NCBI GenBank assembly: GCA_017432895.1
Contig: JAFRIG010000012.1
Location: forward strand, 1 to 53,920
Source of the DNA: Erysipelotrichaceae bacterium
GTDB lineage: Bacteria > Bacillota_I > Bacilli_A > Erysipelotrichales > Erysipelotrichaceae
Reading direction: 5' to 3'
Length of the DNA stretch: 53,920 nt
Made by a program: the position numbers and the translations under genes
The notes under the pieces: generated by a model
Databases searched by the model: none
The model's input: the letters and a program-made list of their open reading frames with translations, nothing else
What the model was told of the DNA's origin: nothing
Part shown: positions 19,183 through 28,224 of the stretch, in pieces
How the letters are laid out: each line of letters begins with the position of its first letter
How positions within the stretch are numbered: position 1 is the stretch's first letter

Positions 19183-20142
19183 ATGAACGACATTTGTAAG
19201 AAGATCCATGACATCGGTATCGTGCCGGTCATCGCCCTGGATCGTGTAGAAGATGCAGCGCCTTTGGCGAAAGCTCTTTGTGCCGGTGGCCTGCCGGTCG
19301 CGGAAGTCACCTACAGAACGGCGGCTGCCCATGATGCGATGATCGAAATGAGAAAGGCCTGCCCGGATATGATCATCGGTGCAGGTACGGTCCTCAATAG
19401 GGAACAGGTCGATTCGGCTTTGGATGCCGGTGCGGAATTCATCGTTTCCCCGGGTACCAACCCCGATACGATCGCTTATTGTAAAGAGAAGGGTGTTCCC
19501 ATACTGCCGGGTACGGCTAATGCGGCTGACCTGGAGGTTGCCTGTGCTTATGGCTTAGAAGTAGTAAAATTCTTCCCGGCGGAACCTTTAGGCGGTCTGA
19601 AGATGATCAAGGCTCTTTCTGCTCCGTATAATAAACTAAAATTCATGCCTACCGGCGGCATCAAGGAATCCAATGTCAACGATTACCTGAATGATCCGGT
19701 GATCCTGGCCTGCGGCGGTACCTGGATGATCGACAAGAAGGCGATCGAAGCCGGTGATTTCGGCAAGATCGAAGAACTGACCAGAGCTGCGGTCAAAGCG
19801 ATGCTGGGAGTCAAGATCAAACACGTAGCAGTCAACGAAGAAGACGGCAATGGTCTTGAACTGGCCAAGGCCTTCGCCAAGATCTTCGGTGGCGAAGTCA
19901 GAGAAACATCCAAGGGCTGGTTCGGTTCCGACTTCGTGGAAGTCATTTCCCAGGCTAAGGCTAAGGGCAAACATGGTCATATCGGCATCGGTGTCAACAA
20001 CGTCGACAGAGCCAAGAGATACTATGAGTCTTTGGGCTACAGTTTCGATGAATCATCAGCTACCTATGACGACAAGGGCAATATGAAGTTCATCTATTTC
20101 AATGAAGAGATCGGCGGTTTCGCGATCCATCTGGTCAAATAA
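19183..20142 (+). CDS. eda: KDPG/KHG aldolase with C-terminal VOC (glyoxalase-like) domain
   Basis: Residues 1-210 are a class I KDPG aldolase: Glu41 in AEVTYRT and Schiff-base Lys129 in EVVKFFPAEPLGG, with GAGTV and SPGTNP phosphate-site loops. It splits 2-keto-3-deoxy-6-phosphogluconate into pyruvate and glyceraldehyde-3-phosphate. Residues about 215-319 add a second domain (VKIKHVAVNEEDGNG, then HGHIGIGVNNVDRAKRYYES and GGFAIHLVK) that looks like a vicinal-oxygen-chelate half. Canonical Eda ends near residue 210. The role of the tail is unknown. The ribosome site is AGGAGGAG. A 125-base gap precedes it but no convincing promoter was found. Confidence 0.9.
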   Translation: MNDICKKIHDIGIVPVIALDRVEDAAPLAKALCAGGLPVAEVTYRTAAAHDAMIEMRKACPDMIIGAGTVLNREQVDSALDAGAEFIVSPGTNPDTIAYCKEKGVPILPGTANAADLEVACAYGLEVVKFFPAEPLGGLKMIKALSAPYNKLKFMPTGGIKESNVNDYLNDPVILACGGTWMIDKKAIEAGDFGKIEELTRAAVKAMLGVKIKHVAVNEEDGNGLELAKAFAKIFGGEVRETSKGWFGSDFVEVISQAKAKGKHGHIGIGVNNVDRAKRYYESLGYSFDESSATYDDKGNMKFIYFNEEIGGFAIHLVK

Positions 20143-20161
20143 GTAAAGGAGATAAATAAAG

Positions 20162-21181
20162 ATGAAAATTGTAACAATGGGCGAGATCATGTTGAGATTA
20201 TCGACGCCGGGCAATTCCCGTTTCGTGCAGTCCGATAGTTTCGACGTCTGTTACGGCGGCGGTGAGGCCAATGTTGCCGTATCCTTAGCCAACTATGGTC
20301 ATGAGGCTTATTTCGTATCCAAGGTGCCATCTCACGAGATCGGTCAGTGTGCGATCAACGCTTTAAGAAAATACGGTGTCCATACCGAATATGTCGCCAG
20401 AGGCGGTGACAGGCTGGGTATCTACTATCTGGAGACCGGCGCTTCAATGAGGGCTTCCAAAGTAATTTACGACCGCGCTAATTCTTCGATCGCGGAAGCA
20501 GTGCCTGAGGATTTTGATTTCGATAAGATCTTTGAAGGTGCCGACTGGTTCCACTGGTCAGGCATCACGCCGGCTATTTCCGATCAGTCAGCCAAGAACC
20601 TGGAGCTGGCTTTGATCGCGGCTAAGAAGGCCGGGGTAACCGTATCCTGTGACCTCAACTTCCGCAAGAAACTGTGGACTTCCGAAAAAGCCATCTCGAT
20701 CATGAGACCGCTGATGAAGTATGTCGATGTCTGTATCGGCAACGAAGAAGATGCGGAACTCTGTCTCGGTTTCAAGCCTAAATCCGATGTTACCGCCGGC
20801 AAGACCGATGCGGAAGGCTACAAAGAGATCTTTAAGCAGATGGCTGAGGAATTCGGTTTCAAATATGTCATCTCGACTTTAAGAGAATCCTTCTCCGCTA
20901 CCCATAACGGCTGGAAGGCCTTGATTTATAATGGCGAGGAATTCTATGAATCCAAGCGTTACGATATCTTCCCGATCATCGACAGAGTCGGTGGCGGCGA
21001 TTCCTTCTCAGGCGGTGTCATCCATGGCTTACTGACGATGAAAGACCAGGGTGCCGCTCTGGAATTTGCGGTAGCAGCCAGTGCTTTGAAACACACGATC
21101 CCGACCGACTTCAACCTGGTTTCCGAAGCTGAAGTTATGGCTTTGGCAGGTGGCGATGCTTCAGGCAGAGTACAGAGGTAG
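20162..21181 (+). CDS. kdgK: 2-keto-3-deoxygluconate kinase
   Basis: The 339-residue PfkB/ribokinase-family enzyme phosphorylates KDG to KDPG. The N-terminus is MGEIMLRLSTPGN, with YGGGEANVAVSLANYG as the first signature and RVGGGDSFSGGVIHGLL with catalytic Asp280 as the second. It directly follows eda, which uses its product, and precedes kduD by 4 bases. The substrate is inferred from the pathway context and sequence style. Confidence 0.92.
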   Translation: MKIVTMGEIMLRLSTPGNSRFVQSDSFDVCYGGGEANVAVSLANYGHEAYFVSKVPSHEIGQCAINALRKYGVHTEYVARGGDRLGIYYLETGASMRASKVIYDRANSSIAEAVPEDFDFDKIFEGADWFHWSGITPAISDQSAKNLELALIAAKKAGVTVSCDLNFRKKLWTSEKAISIMRPLMKYVDVCIGNEEDAELCLGFKPKSDVTAGKTDAEGYKEIFKQMAEEFGFKYVISTLRESFSATHNGWKALIYNGEEFYESKRYDIFPIIDRVGGGDSFSGGVIHGLLTMKDQGAALEFAVAASALKHTIPTDFNLVSEAEVMALAGGDASGRVQR

Positions 21182-21185
21182 AGAT

Positions 21186-21992
21186 ATGGCAGAATTTGAT
21201 ATGAACAGTTTCCGTCTTGACGGCAAGGTGGCTTTAGTTACCGGCGCCAGTGACGGTATCGGTTTCGGTATGGCCTGTGCCTTGGCCAAGGCCGGTGCTA
21301 AGATCGCTTTCAATGGCCGCAGTCAGGAAAAAAATGACGCAGCAGTCTTAAGGTACAAAGAAAACGGCGTTGACGCTAAAGGCTATGTCTGTGATGTCAC
21401 GGATGAAGCTTCCGTTCAGGAAATGGTCAGACAGATCAACGAGGATCTCGGAGTCATCGATATCCTGGTCAACAACGCCGGTATCATCAAGCGTATTCCG
21501 ATGATCGAAATGGATGTCGAAGATTTCCGCAAGGTCATCGATACCGACCTGACAGCGCAGTTTATCTGTGCCAAGGCTGTCATTCCGGGCATGATCGAAA
21601 AGGGTCATGGCAAGATCATCAACATCTGTTCGATGATGTCGGAACTGGGTAGAGAGACCGTTTCCGCCTATGCGGCTGCCAAGGGTGGCCTGAAGATGTT
21701 GACGAGGAACATCTGTTCCGAATACGGCGCGGCCAATATCCAGTGCAACGGTATTGGTCCGGGTTACATTGCGACTAAGCAGACGGCTCCATTAAGAGAA
21801 AGACAGGCCGATGGTTCCAGACATCCATTCGATCAGTTCATCGTCTCCAAGACACCGGCTGATCGCTGGGGTGAGGTCGAAGATCTGATGGGTCCGGCAG
21901 TGTTCTTAGCTTCGGATGCTTCCAACTTCGTCAATGGCCACATCCTCTATGTGGATGGCGGTATCCTGGCTTATATCGGCAAGCAACCCTGA
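21186..21992 (+). CDS. kduD: 2-dehydro-3-deoxy-D-gluconate 5-dehydrogenase (SDR)
   Basis: The 268-residue classical short-chain dehydrogenase has a TGASDGIG cofactor motif near residues 19-26, NNAGI, and catalytic Tyr162-x3-Lys166 in SAYAAAKGG. The FRLDGKVALVTGASDGIG start and the ending LYVDGGILAYIGKQP are typical of KduD. This enzyme reduces the diketo acid from unsaturated uronates to KDG. It implies that unsaturated oligouronides or their products feed this operon, although kduI is not in the window. The start at 21186 follows AGAGGTAGAG. Last gene before the terminator at 22015. Confidence 0.85.
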   Translation: MAEFDMNSFRLDGKVALVTGASDGIGFGMACALAKAGAKIAFNGRSQEKNDAAVLRYKENGVDAKGYVCDVTDEASVQEMVRQINEDLGVIDILVNNAGIIKRIPMIEMDVEDFRKVIDTDLTAQFICAKAVIPGMIEKGHGKIINICSMMSELGRETVSAYAAAKGGLKMLTRNICSEYGAANIQCNGIGPGYIATKQTAPLRERQADGSRHPFDQFIVSKTPADRWGEVEDLMGPAVFLASDASNFVNGHILYVDGGILAYIGKQP

Positions 21993-22014
21993 TAAAACAC
22001 AATTTACAAGAGAA

Positions 22015-22041
22015 TGGCTCGGGAAACCGGGTCATCTTTTT
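22015..22041 (+). terminator. Rho-independent terminator of the hexuronate operon
   Basis: TGGCTCGG and CCGGGTCA pair as an 8-base stem (two G-U pairs) around a GAAA tetraloop. It is followed by TCTTTTT. Confidence 0.85.
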
Positions 22042-22065
22042 ATATGAAGGTTTTATAGGATAAAT

Positions 22066-22109
22066 ATCTGACGGAATCAGATCTTTAAATTTTCTCGACA
22101 GCGTCGAGA
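22066..22109. promoter_or_regulatory. two palindromes upstream of the SDR gene
   Basis: ATCTGA-CGGAA-TCAGAT (22066-22082) is followed by CTTTAAATTTT and could be a second weak terminator. TCTCGAC-AGC-GTCGAGA (22093-22109) is a perfect 7-base inverted repeat with a 3-base centre and no T-run after it, which fits a protein-binding site better. No regulator gene is adjacent. Confidence 0.35.
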
Positions 22110-22211
22110 TAATTGCGGATACTTAAGATAGAACATTCTGTAAAAATTCAGCTGATTAGATTCAGGTTCCTTTAGCTTTCCAGGTTGTCAAAACAAGAAG
22201 AGGAGAAGAAA

Positions 22212-23237
22212 ATGAAAAAAGTATTGGTAGTTGGCGGTACAGGAACGATATCCACACCTGTCACGTTGGGTCTGGCAAATGATCCGGATGTAGATCTTTA
22301 TGTATTGAACAGAGGCAAGAGGAACGATCCGTTCCCTGAACATGTCAACAGGTTGGTCGGTGATATAAAGAACGATGTCGAAGGCGTCAAAGAATTATTG
22401 AAAGATAAGGAATTCGATTCCGTCATCAACTTCATCATCATGAATGAGGATGATGCCAGAACCAATGTCGAACTGTTCAATGGTAAGACCAAGCAGTTCA
22501 TCTTCATTTCCACGGTCTGTGTTTTAGATCACTCCACTTCCTGCAATGTCGATGAGACGATGGCTTATGGCAATGCCTATTACCAGTATGGGCGGGATAA
22601 AGAGGCTTGTGAAAGATATTTCCTAAAGGAAACCGAAGAAAACGGATTCCCGCTTACGATCGTTCGTCCAAGTCAAACTTATTCCGATTCCAGATATCCG
22701 CTTTCTATCAAGGGAAAGACTTATTGGACAGTAGCTTCCAGAATGTTAAGAGGCAAGGAAGTCATCGTTCATGGCGATGGCCAGAATTTATGGGCCTGCA
22801 CACATGCGAGTGATTTCGCAAAACTCTTCAATCCGCTGGTAGCCAATCCCGAAACAGTAGGTGAGATCTATCAGGTTATGAATCCTGAGCCCTGTACCTG
22901 GGATATGATCTATGAAGCTCTGGCTGATGCTTTGGGGGCCGAATACAAGCCGGTCTATATCTCCGAATATCTGTTGGATGAATCAAAGACCTATGACTTC
23001 AGATCATCCATGCATGGTGATAAGCACTTCTCCTGCATCTTCGATATTTCTAAGACAAAGAAGTACAACCCCGATGTGAAGTTTGATGTCGATATTCGAA
23101 AGGGTGCTCAGCTTTATGTCGAATACATGAACGCTCATCCGGAAGAGAAGAAGGAAGACGAAGACTTCGACAAGTGGTGCGATGATACGATCGCCGCTTA
23201 CAAACAATTCGCAAAACAGTTCACGGAAAAGATCTAG
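22212..23237 (+). CDS. atypical SDR / NAD-dependent epimerase-like protein
   Basis: The 341-residue protein begins KKVLVVGGTGTISTPVTLGL, an extended-SDR nucleotide-binding motif, followed by LYVLNRGKRN, which suggests NADP-type selection. A Tyr-rich segment GNAYYQYGRDKEACERYFL supplies YxxxK (Tyr-Gly-Arg-Asp-Lys) as candidate catalytic pair. TIVRPSQTY and WACTHASDFAKLF follow the family plan. It resembles the CSP41/isoflavone-reductase-like branch. The substrate is unknown. The start at 22212 has GAGGAG 6 bases before it. It stands alone between the hexuronate terminator and the GGT-like gene. Confidence 0.7.
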   Translation: MKKVLVVGGTGTISTPVTLGLANDPDVDLYVLNRGKRNDPFPEHVNRLVGDIKNDVEGVKELLKDKEFDSVINFIIMNEDDARTNVELFNGKTKQFIFISTVCVLDHSTSCNVDETMAYGNAYYQYGRDKEACERYFLKETEENGFPLTIVRPSQTYSDSRYPLSIKGKTYWTVASRMLRGKEVIVHGDGQNLWACTHASDFAKLFNPLVANPETVGEIYQVMNPEPCTWDMIYEALADALGAEYKPVYISEYLLDESKTYDFRSSMHGDKHFSCIFDISKTKKYNPDVKFDVDIRKGAQLYVEYMNAHPEEKKEDEDFDKWCDDTIAAYKQFAKQFTEKI

Positions 23238-23329
23238 GGAACAGCCTGGATGTTCTATAAGAGCTAATGCTTTTGGTTTCGATAAAACGATATGATAGAG
23301 TAGTGTTATTCGATGTGAGGAGAACAATT

Positions 23330-24940
23330 ATGCGATACGATCCTTTGTTTCAGCCTTATCATTCAAACCGTTACTGTATAACAGCTGTAAACGGCATGGT
23401 GGCGACCGGTTCAGGTTTAGCTTCGGCAGCCGGTCTGGAGATCTTGAGAAGAGGCGGCAATGCCATCGATGCGGCAGTAGCTACTGCGGCGGCTTTGACG
23501 GTCGTGGAACCCACAGCCAACGGTTTAGGTTCGGATGCTTTTGCTTTAGTGTGGATGAAGGATAAACTCTACGGTTTGAATGGATCAGGCTATTCACCAT
23601 ATGATATCTCGCTTGAAGATGTACGAAAGAAAAACCCGGAAGGGATGCCAAGCCATGGCTGGACACCGGTCATGGTGCCGGGAGCCGTCAAGTCCTGGCA
23701 AAGGCTGGTGGAACGTTTCGGAAAGCTTAGTTTGAAAGAGGATCTGCAGCCGGCTATTGAATATGCGGAAAAAGGCTATCCGCTTTCGCCTTTTACAGCC
23801 AAGATGTGGGAGTCGGCAACCAGGACCTATCACAAACGTTTTGATGGTAAGAAAGAATATGCGGAATGGTTCAAGGTCTTTACCAAAGATGGTGAACCAT
23901 ATCATTTTTCTGAGATCGTAAAACTGCCTGATCATGCCAGGTCATTAAGACTTATTGGTGAAACCAATGCAAAGGCTTTTTACGAAGGTGAGATCGCTGA
24001 GCAGTTTGTCAGACAATCATCGAGAGATGGCGGTTATTTCCGTTATGAAGATCTCAAGGACTACGATGCCAAATGGGTCGATCCGATCAGTATCAATTAT
24101 CGCGGCTATGATGTATGCGAGATACCGCCTAACGGTCAGGGTATCGTAGCTTTGATGGCTTTGAATATCCTCAAAGAATTTGAATTCAAAGAAAAGGAAT
24201 GTGCCGATACTTATCACAAACAGATAGAAGCGATCAAGCTCGCTTTTGCGGATGCGAAACACTATGTGACCGATATTGAAAAGATGAGTATCGATTATAA
24301 GGAACTTTTAAGTCCGGAGTATGGAGCTTATAGGGCTAAAGAAATTACCGATATTGCCGGAACACCAATGCACGGCGATCCGCATAAGAGCGGTACCGTC
24401 TATCTGTGTACCGCTGATAACGAGGGCAACATGGTCTCTTACATTCAAAGCAACTATTATGGTTTCGGTTCCGGAATCGTATTGGAGGGTTATGGCGTTT
24501 CTTTGCAGAACAGGGGTGCCGACTTCTCTTTGAAGGAAGAGGATATCAACGTTTTGGCTCCCCATAAGAAGTCCTATCATACGATCATTCCGGGCTTCTT
24601 ATGCAAGGATGGAAAGGCGGTAGGACCATTTGGTGTCATGGGCGGTTATATGCAGCCCCAGGGTCATGTGCAGACACTGATGAACCGTATCGATTTCGGT
24701 CTGAATCCGCAGATGGCTCTCGATGCGCCAAGATGGCAATGGATGAAGGATAAACAGGTATCGGTGGAACCGTGTTTTTCCAAGGATATCGCCGATCAGC
24801 TTTTGAAGATGGGTCATGAAATATCTTTTGCCTCTGAGGGCACTTCTTTTGGTAGGGGACAGATCATTGAAAGACTGGATAACGGGGTATTGGTAGGTGC
24901 TGCGGAGTCACGGACCGATTCCAATATCGCTGCCTATTGA
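23330..24940 (+). CDS. gamma-glutamyltransferase-family protein without signal peptide
   Basis: The 536-residue Ntn-hydrolase shows MVATGSGLASAAGLEILRRG with GGNAIDAAVATAAALTVVEP at the N-terminus. The candidate autoprocessing nucleophile is Thr356 in HKSGTVYLCTAD. PFGVMGGYMQPQGHVQTLMN and ALDAPRWQW lie in the small-subunit region, so both GGT subunits are encoded. There is no export signal, unlike classical periplasmic or secreted GGT. An intracellular role on gamma-glutamyl or similar amides is likely. The start at 23330 has GAGGAG before it. The neighbours give no pathway clue. Confidence 0.8.
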   Translation: MRYDPLFQPYHSNRYCITAVNGMVATGSGLASAAGLEILRRGGNAIDAAVATAAALTVVEPTANGLGSDAFALVWMKDKLYGLNGSGYSPYDISLEDVRKKNPEGMPSHGWTPVMVPGAVKSWQRLVERFGKLSLKEDLQPAIEYAEKGYPLSPFTAKMWESATRTYHKRFDGKKEYAEWFKVFTKDGEPYHFSEIVKLPDHARSLRLIGETNAKAFYEGEIAEQFVRQSSRDGGYFRYEDLKDYDAKWVDPISINYRGYDVCEIPPNGQGIVALMALNILKEFEFKEKECADTYHKQIEAIKLAFADAKHYVTDIEKMSIDYKELLSPEYGAYRAKEITDIAGTPMHGDPHKSGTVYLCTADNEGNMVSYIQSNYYGFGSGIVLEGYGVSLQNRGADFSLKEEDINVLAPHKKSYHTIIPGFLCKDGKAVGPFGVMGGYMQPQGHVQTLMNRIDFGLNPQMALDAPRWQWMKDKQVSVEPCFSKDIADQLLKMGHEISFASEGTSFGRGQIIERLDNGVLVGAAESRTDSNIAAY

Positions 24941-24964
24941 TATAATGGAAGGCGGAGCAATACT

Positions 24965-25522
24965 ATGTTAAAAAAGATCTGGCTTTTATTTTTCAATACC
25001 TTTTCCATCTCGATGACGGCCAATTCGGGTTATGCGATGTTAGGTGTCATCAAGAACCGTTTTGTCGATAAGTACGGCTGGTTCACCAAGGAAGAGATGG
25101 AGGATTTCATCGCTTTGGCTCAATCATGTCCGGGTCCGGTGGCCTGTTCATCGACGACGATCATCGGCTATCGTCTATGTGGTATTCCCGGAGCTCTGGC
25201 AGCGGTTTTAGGGGTCATCTTGCCGCCTTTCATCATGATGATCGTGGTGACTTATTTCTATACTTTCATCTCGACCAATACCTATGTACGCATCTTCATC
25301 GATGGCATGCAGGCGGGAGTCTGTGCGATGTTACTGGATGTCGTTTTAGGGCTGTTTTCAGGCGTCAGGAAGATGAATAAGCCTTTCTACTATATTCTGG
25401 TCGTCTTATGTTTCCTGATTGTTAAACTGACGAATATCTCGGTCTTCTATATGGCACTGATCTGTATCACTGTCGCCATCATCAAGACTTTCATGATCAA
25501 AAGGAAGGTGGAAGCGGCATGA
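24965..25522 (+). CDS. chromate transporter family protein, first half-size subunit
   Basis: The 185-residue membrane protein corresponds to one CHR domain: NSGYAMLGVIKNRFVDKYGW, then FIALAQSCPGPVACSSTTII, a typical FxxLxxxxPGP element, GIPGALAAVLGVILPPFIMM and further helices. Half-size CHR proteins work as pairs, and the second half overlaps this gene by ATGA. The family exports chromate in exchange for other anions in characterised members; the natural substrate here is unknown. Confidence 0.82.
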   Translation: MLKKIWLLFFNTFSISMTANSGYAMLGVIKNRFVDKYGWFTKEEMEDFIALAQSCPGPVACSSTTIIGYRLCGIPGALAAVLGVILPPFIMMIVVTYFYTFISTNTYVRIFIDGMQAGVCAMLLDVVLGLFSGVRKMNKPFYYILVVLCFLIVKLTNISVFYMALICITVAIIKTFMIKRKVEAA

Positions 25523-26079
25523 TAAGCGTACTTGAAATATTCCTCAATTTCCTGAAGATCGGACTGTTTGCCTTTGGCGGAGCCTATGCCGTCATTCCTT
25601 TGATCGAGGAACAGATGGTCACCAATACGGGCTGGATGAGTTTTACGGAATTTTCGGATCTGGTGGCGATCGACGAGCTCACCCCCGGTCCTATCATCAT
25701 CAATTCCTCCACTTTCATTGGCATGAAACTGGCGGGAATCCCGGGAGCCATCGCCGCTACATTGGCCTGTGTCATTCCGGGCATCGTCATCGCAATGATC
25801 CTGATCCGTCTTTATGAAAAATACAAAGAGATCCCTGTTATATCCGAAGCGATGAAATGCCTTAAGTGTATGTCGGTAGCTTTGATCTTCTCGGTCTTAG
25901 TCAAGATGTTCATATCGGCTGTCTTTCCTTCAGGAATAAGTGTCTTGAATGATATCAATGTATTGTCTCTTGTCATGATGATCGCTTCGTTCATCGCCTT
26001 GAAGAAAGCGGATATCAATCCCCTGTATGTGATGCTGACATGCGGGTGTATCAATCTGATCGTTTCATTGATCATATAA
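25519..26079 (+). CDS. chromate transporter family protein, second half-size subunit
   Basis: The 186-residue partner of the preceding gene has the same CHR domain with opposite predicted orientation: KIGLFAFGGAYAVIPLIEEQ, FSDLVAIDELTPGPIIINSS and GIPGAIAATLACVIPGIVIA. The start overlaps the stop of the first half, suggesting fixed stoichiometry. It ends just before the shared terminator with the convergent maturase gene. Confidence 0.82.
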   Translation: MISVLEIFLNFLKIGLFAFGGAYAVIPLIEEQMVTNTGWMSFTEFSDLVAIDELTPGPIIINSSTFIGMKLAGIPGAIAATLACVIPGIVIAMILIRLYEKYKEIPVISEAMKCLKCMSVALIFSVLVKMFISAVFPSGISVLNDINVLSLVMMIASFIALKKADINPLYVMLTCGCINLIVSLII

Positions 26080-26084
26080 AAATT

Positions 26085-26115
26085 CAGCCTTGGGCAAATG
26101 CTCAAGGCTGTTTTT
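26085..26115. terminator. terminator between chromate-type transporter and sulfatase maturase
   Basis: CAGCCTTG and CAAGGCTG flank a 10-base loop and are followed by TTTTT on the plus strand. The minus-strand maturase gene ends inside the hairpin (stop at 26102-26104). Confidence 0.8.
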
Positions 26116-27196
26116 GAATGTATTGATAGATGTAGGGAACGATAAGATCTAAAACTTCCTGATATCCGCAATAGTCTTCTTTCAGATAGCAGACGTTCTG
26201 TCTCTTGCAGCCGCCGTTGCAGATGCTGATGTATTTGCAGTTCTCACAGGGTTTCTTTTTACAGTCTGAATCCTGGATAAAGTTTTTCGCCTTGTCAGAT
26301 TGAGCCATCTGTTTGAAAGACAGATCTTTCAGATTGCCTAAACGATGTTCATCAAGACAATAGAAGTCACAGGGATAGACGTCGCCGTTAGCTTCAATGA
26401 CATACTGGCTCGTACATTGTCCTAACATGCCGCATTGGTAGGGCGGATAACCCTTCAACATGCCGGCAATATTCTCAAATAAATTGACATTCATTGTTGT
26501 TGCATCCCGCAGATAATTGTGGTTCCAGTCCATAAAGAAGTTCTTATAGAAGGAAGCGAAGAGTTCCGGTGTCAATGCCATATCATTTTCTTTTTCATTC
26601 AGACCGGGCAGACAAGGGATGAGCTGAACATAATCGAAATGGTGTGTTGCCAGAAACTTGAAGAGGGCGTCGGGATGTTTTGCGAGTGTCGAGGTGACGA
26701 CGGTAAGGATATTGAAGTCCACGTTTTCTTTTTTCAGTTCATCGATGCCTCTTAATACTTTATAGAAAACACCTCTTTTGTTTATATCGTATCTGAACTC
26801 ATCCATATTGGTCTGATAGCCATCCAGGCTCACACCGACCAGAAAATCATATTGTTTAAAGAACTTTGCCCATTCGTTGTCGATCATCGTGCCATTGGTT
26901 TGAATGGAATAATTGATCTTGATCTCAGGATGCTTTCCCATTTCGGAAACGAATCTTTTGAAATAATCAAGTCCGGCCATCGTCGGCTCACCACCCTGGA
27001 AGCTGACGTTGGCTATTCCCTTTTCTTCCAGTTCTTCGGCTATCCTCTGGATCAGGATATCCGTTACTTCCTCATTCATGATCCCGGTGGAGGCGATATC
27101 CCGGTTTTCGGATACATCATGGTAAAAACAGTAACGGCAGCGCAGGTTACATAAAGAAGAGGCCGGTTTTATGAGTACAGAGATCTGTCTAGTCAT
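26102..27196 (-). CDS. anaerobic sulfatase-maturating enzyme (radical SAM, SPASM)
   Basis: The 364-residue radical SAM protein has the cluster motif C16-x3-C20-x2-C23 (SLCNLRCRYCFY), SFQGGEPTM, and YSIQTNGTMID. A C-terminal SPASM region holds two auxiliary clusters (CGMLGQC, YPCDFYCL, CKKKPCENC, CNGGCKRQNVC). It oxidises the active-site Cys or Ser of sulfatases to formylglycine without oxygen. Both sulfatases in this window carry the Cys-type motif and are plausible clients. Its start overlaps the stop of the RpiR gene (ATGA), so it is translationally coupled to that regulator. Confidence 0.92.
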   Translation of the reverse strand: MTRQISVLIKPASSLCNLRCRYCFYHDVSENRDIASTGIMNEEVTDILIQRIAEELEEKGIANVSFQGGEPTMAGLDYFKRFVSEMGKHPEIKINYSIQTNGTMIDNEWAKFFKQYDFLVGVSLDGYQTNMDEFRYDINKRGVFYKVLRGIDELKKENVDFNILTVVTSTLAKHPDALFKFLATHHFDYVQLIPCLPGLNEKENDMALTPELFASFYKNFFMDWNHNYLRDATTMNVNLFENIAGMLKGYPPYQCGMLGQCTSQYVIEANGDVYPCDFYCLDEHRLGNLKDLSFKQMAQSDKAKNFIQDSDCKKKPCENCKYISICNGGCKRQNVCYLKEDYCGYQEVLDLIVPYIYQYIQKQP

Positions 27197-27986
27197 GTTC
27201 CTCTTCCTTTATTTCCAGAAGTTTCATTTCGTTATTCATTTTTTTATTGATCGCTTCAATAAGCAGTTCGATCATCAGGAAGAAACAGATGGCATCATCG
27301 AGAAGATACGTGGTTTTTGAATGAACAGCAGAAGGGCAGACCAGTATATGATCGCAGTATTTTACGATCGATGCCTGAGGGTTGCCAGTGATTAAGACGA
27401 TACGCACCCTGTTTTGGCGGAAATAACGGATGTAATCCAGATATTGTTTCTGTCCGCTGATCGAGAAAATGACAACGACATCGCCGGCTTTCAGGATCGA
27501 AGTATAATTGTCCATGATCGAAGAATCAGATATATAGTGACAGTCGATCAGCTGGCGGTTCAAACGGAAAGAGAACTGCTCTGCAGATAATGCCGAGTGC
27601 AGGATACCAAAAGAAACGACTTTATTGGCATGCAGGATCTGATCTGCGACCGTTTCGATCACTTTGGGGTCATAGTTCTGATCGATCTGTCTGATACAGT
27701 TGCCATAGATCTTCATAGCATCGGAATTGTAGCTGTGATCTTCTTCATTTTCTTTTTTAGGAAGCGGCTCACTGGTAAAGGCATTTCTGAATTCCAGATA
27801 ACCGCTGTAACCGAGCTTATGGCAGAAGCGGATAACGGCACTTCGGGATACTCCGCATAATTCGGCGATCCCATCGCCGGAAAGTCTGCGGATATCATTG
27901 GGATACTTCAGGATATGGTCGGCAACTTTTCTTTCGTTTTTTGAAAGCTCAGGCAGCATGTTTTCTATTGTGGTATATATAGGCAT
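27189..27986 (-). CDS. RpiR/MurR-family transcriptional regulator
   Basis: The 265-residue regulator has an N-terminal helix-turn-helix (LSKNERKVADHILKYPNDIR, then GIAELCGVSRSAVIRFCHKL). A C-terminal SIS sugar-phosphate-binding domain (KVVSFGILHSALSAEQFSFR and DVVVIFSISGQKQYLDYIR) follows. It is divergent from the PTS EIIBC gene across about 240 bases and is cotranscribed with the sulfatase maturase. It probably responds to a phosphorylated sugar produced by that PTS. AGAGGT precedes the start. Confidence 0.9.
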   Translation of the reverse strand: MPIYTTIENMLPELSKNERKVADHILKYPNDIRRLSGDGIAELCGVSRSAVIRFCHKLGYSGYLEFRNAFTSEPLPKKENEEDHSYNSDAMKIYGNCIRQIDQNYDPKVIETVADQILHANKVVSFGILHSALSAEQFSFRLNRQLIDCHYISDSSIMDNYTSILKAGDVVVIFSISGQKQYLDYIRYFRQNRVRIVLITGNPQASIVKYCDHILVCPSAVHSKTTYLLDDAICFFLMIELLIEAINKKMNNEMKLLEIKEEEHD

Positions 27987-28033
27987 GAAGGTTTACCTCT
28001 TTCTGTTAATATTGTATCGCAAGAAAGAACTTA

Positions 28034-28062
28034 TGAACATTATTGAACACAGAAAATGAACA
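28034..28062. promoter_or_regulatory. TGAACA direct repeats in the RpiR / PTS intergenic region
   Basis: TGAACA occurs at 28034-28039, 28044-28049 and 28057-28062. They lie between the divergent rpiR-type and EIIBC genes and may be regulator contacts. No palindrome of the usual RpiR kind was found here. Confidence 0.25.
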
Positions 28063-28151
28063 AAAATAAACAGAAAAAGGCTTAAAAAAGCCCAAACTTC
28101 AAAGATTTGAGCAAAAAATGTTTAAAAACGGACGAAAAATGATAAAAAAAG

Positions 28152-28180
28152 TTGCAAAACCGAACAACAGATGATATTTT
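28152..28180 (+). promoter_or_regulatory. promoter of the PTS EIIBC / sulfatase 1 unit
   Basis: TTGCAA (28152-28157) and TATTTT (28175-28180) are 17 bases apart. They lie about 45 bases before the EIIBC start. Confidence 0.5.
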
Positions 28181-28224
28181 GATATTGTCAAAAGCAAAAG
28201 CTTGATATGAAAGGGATAAGCATT

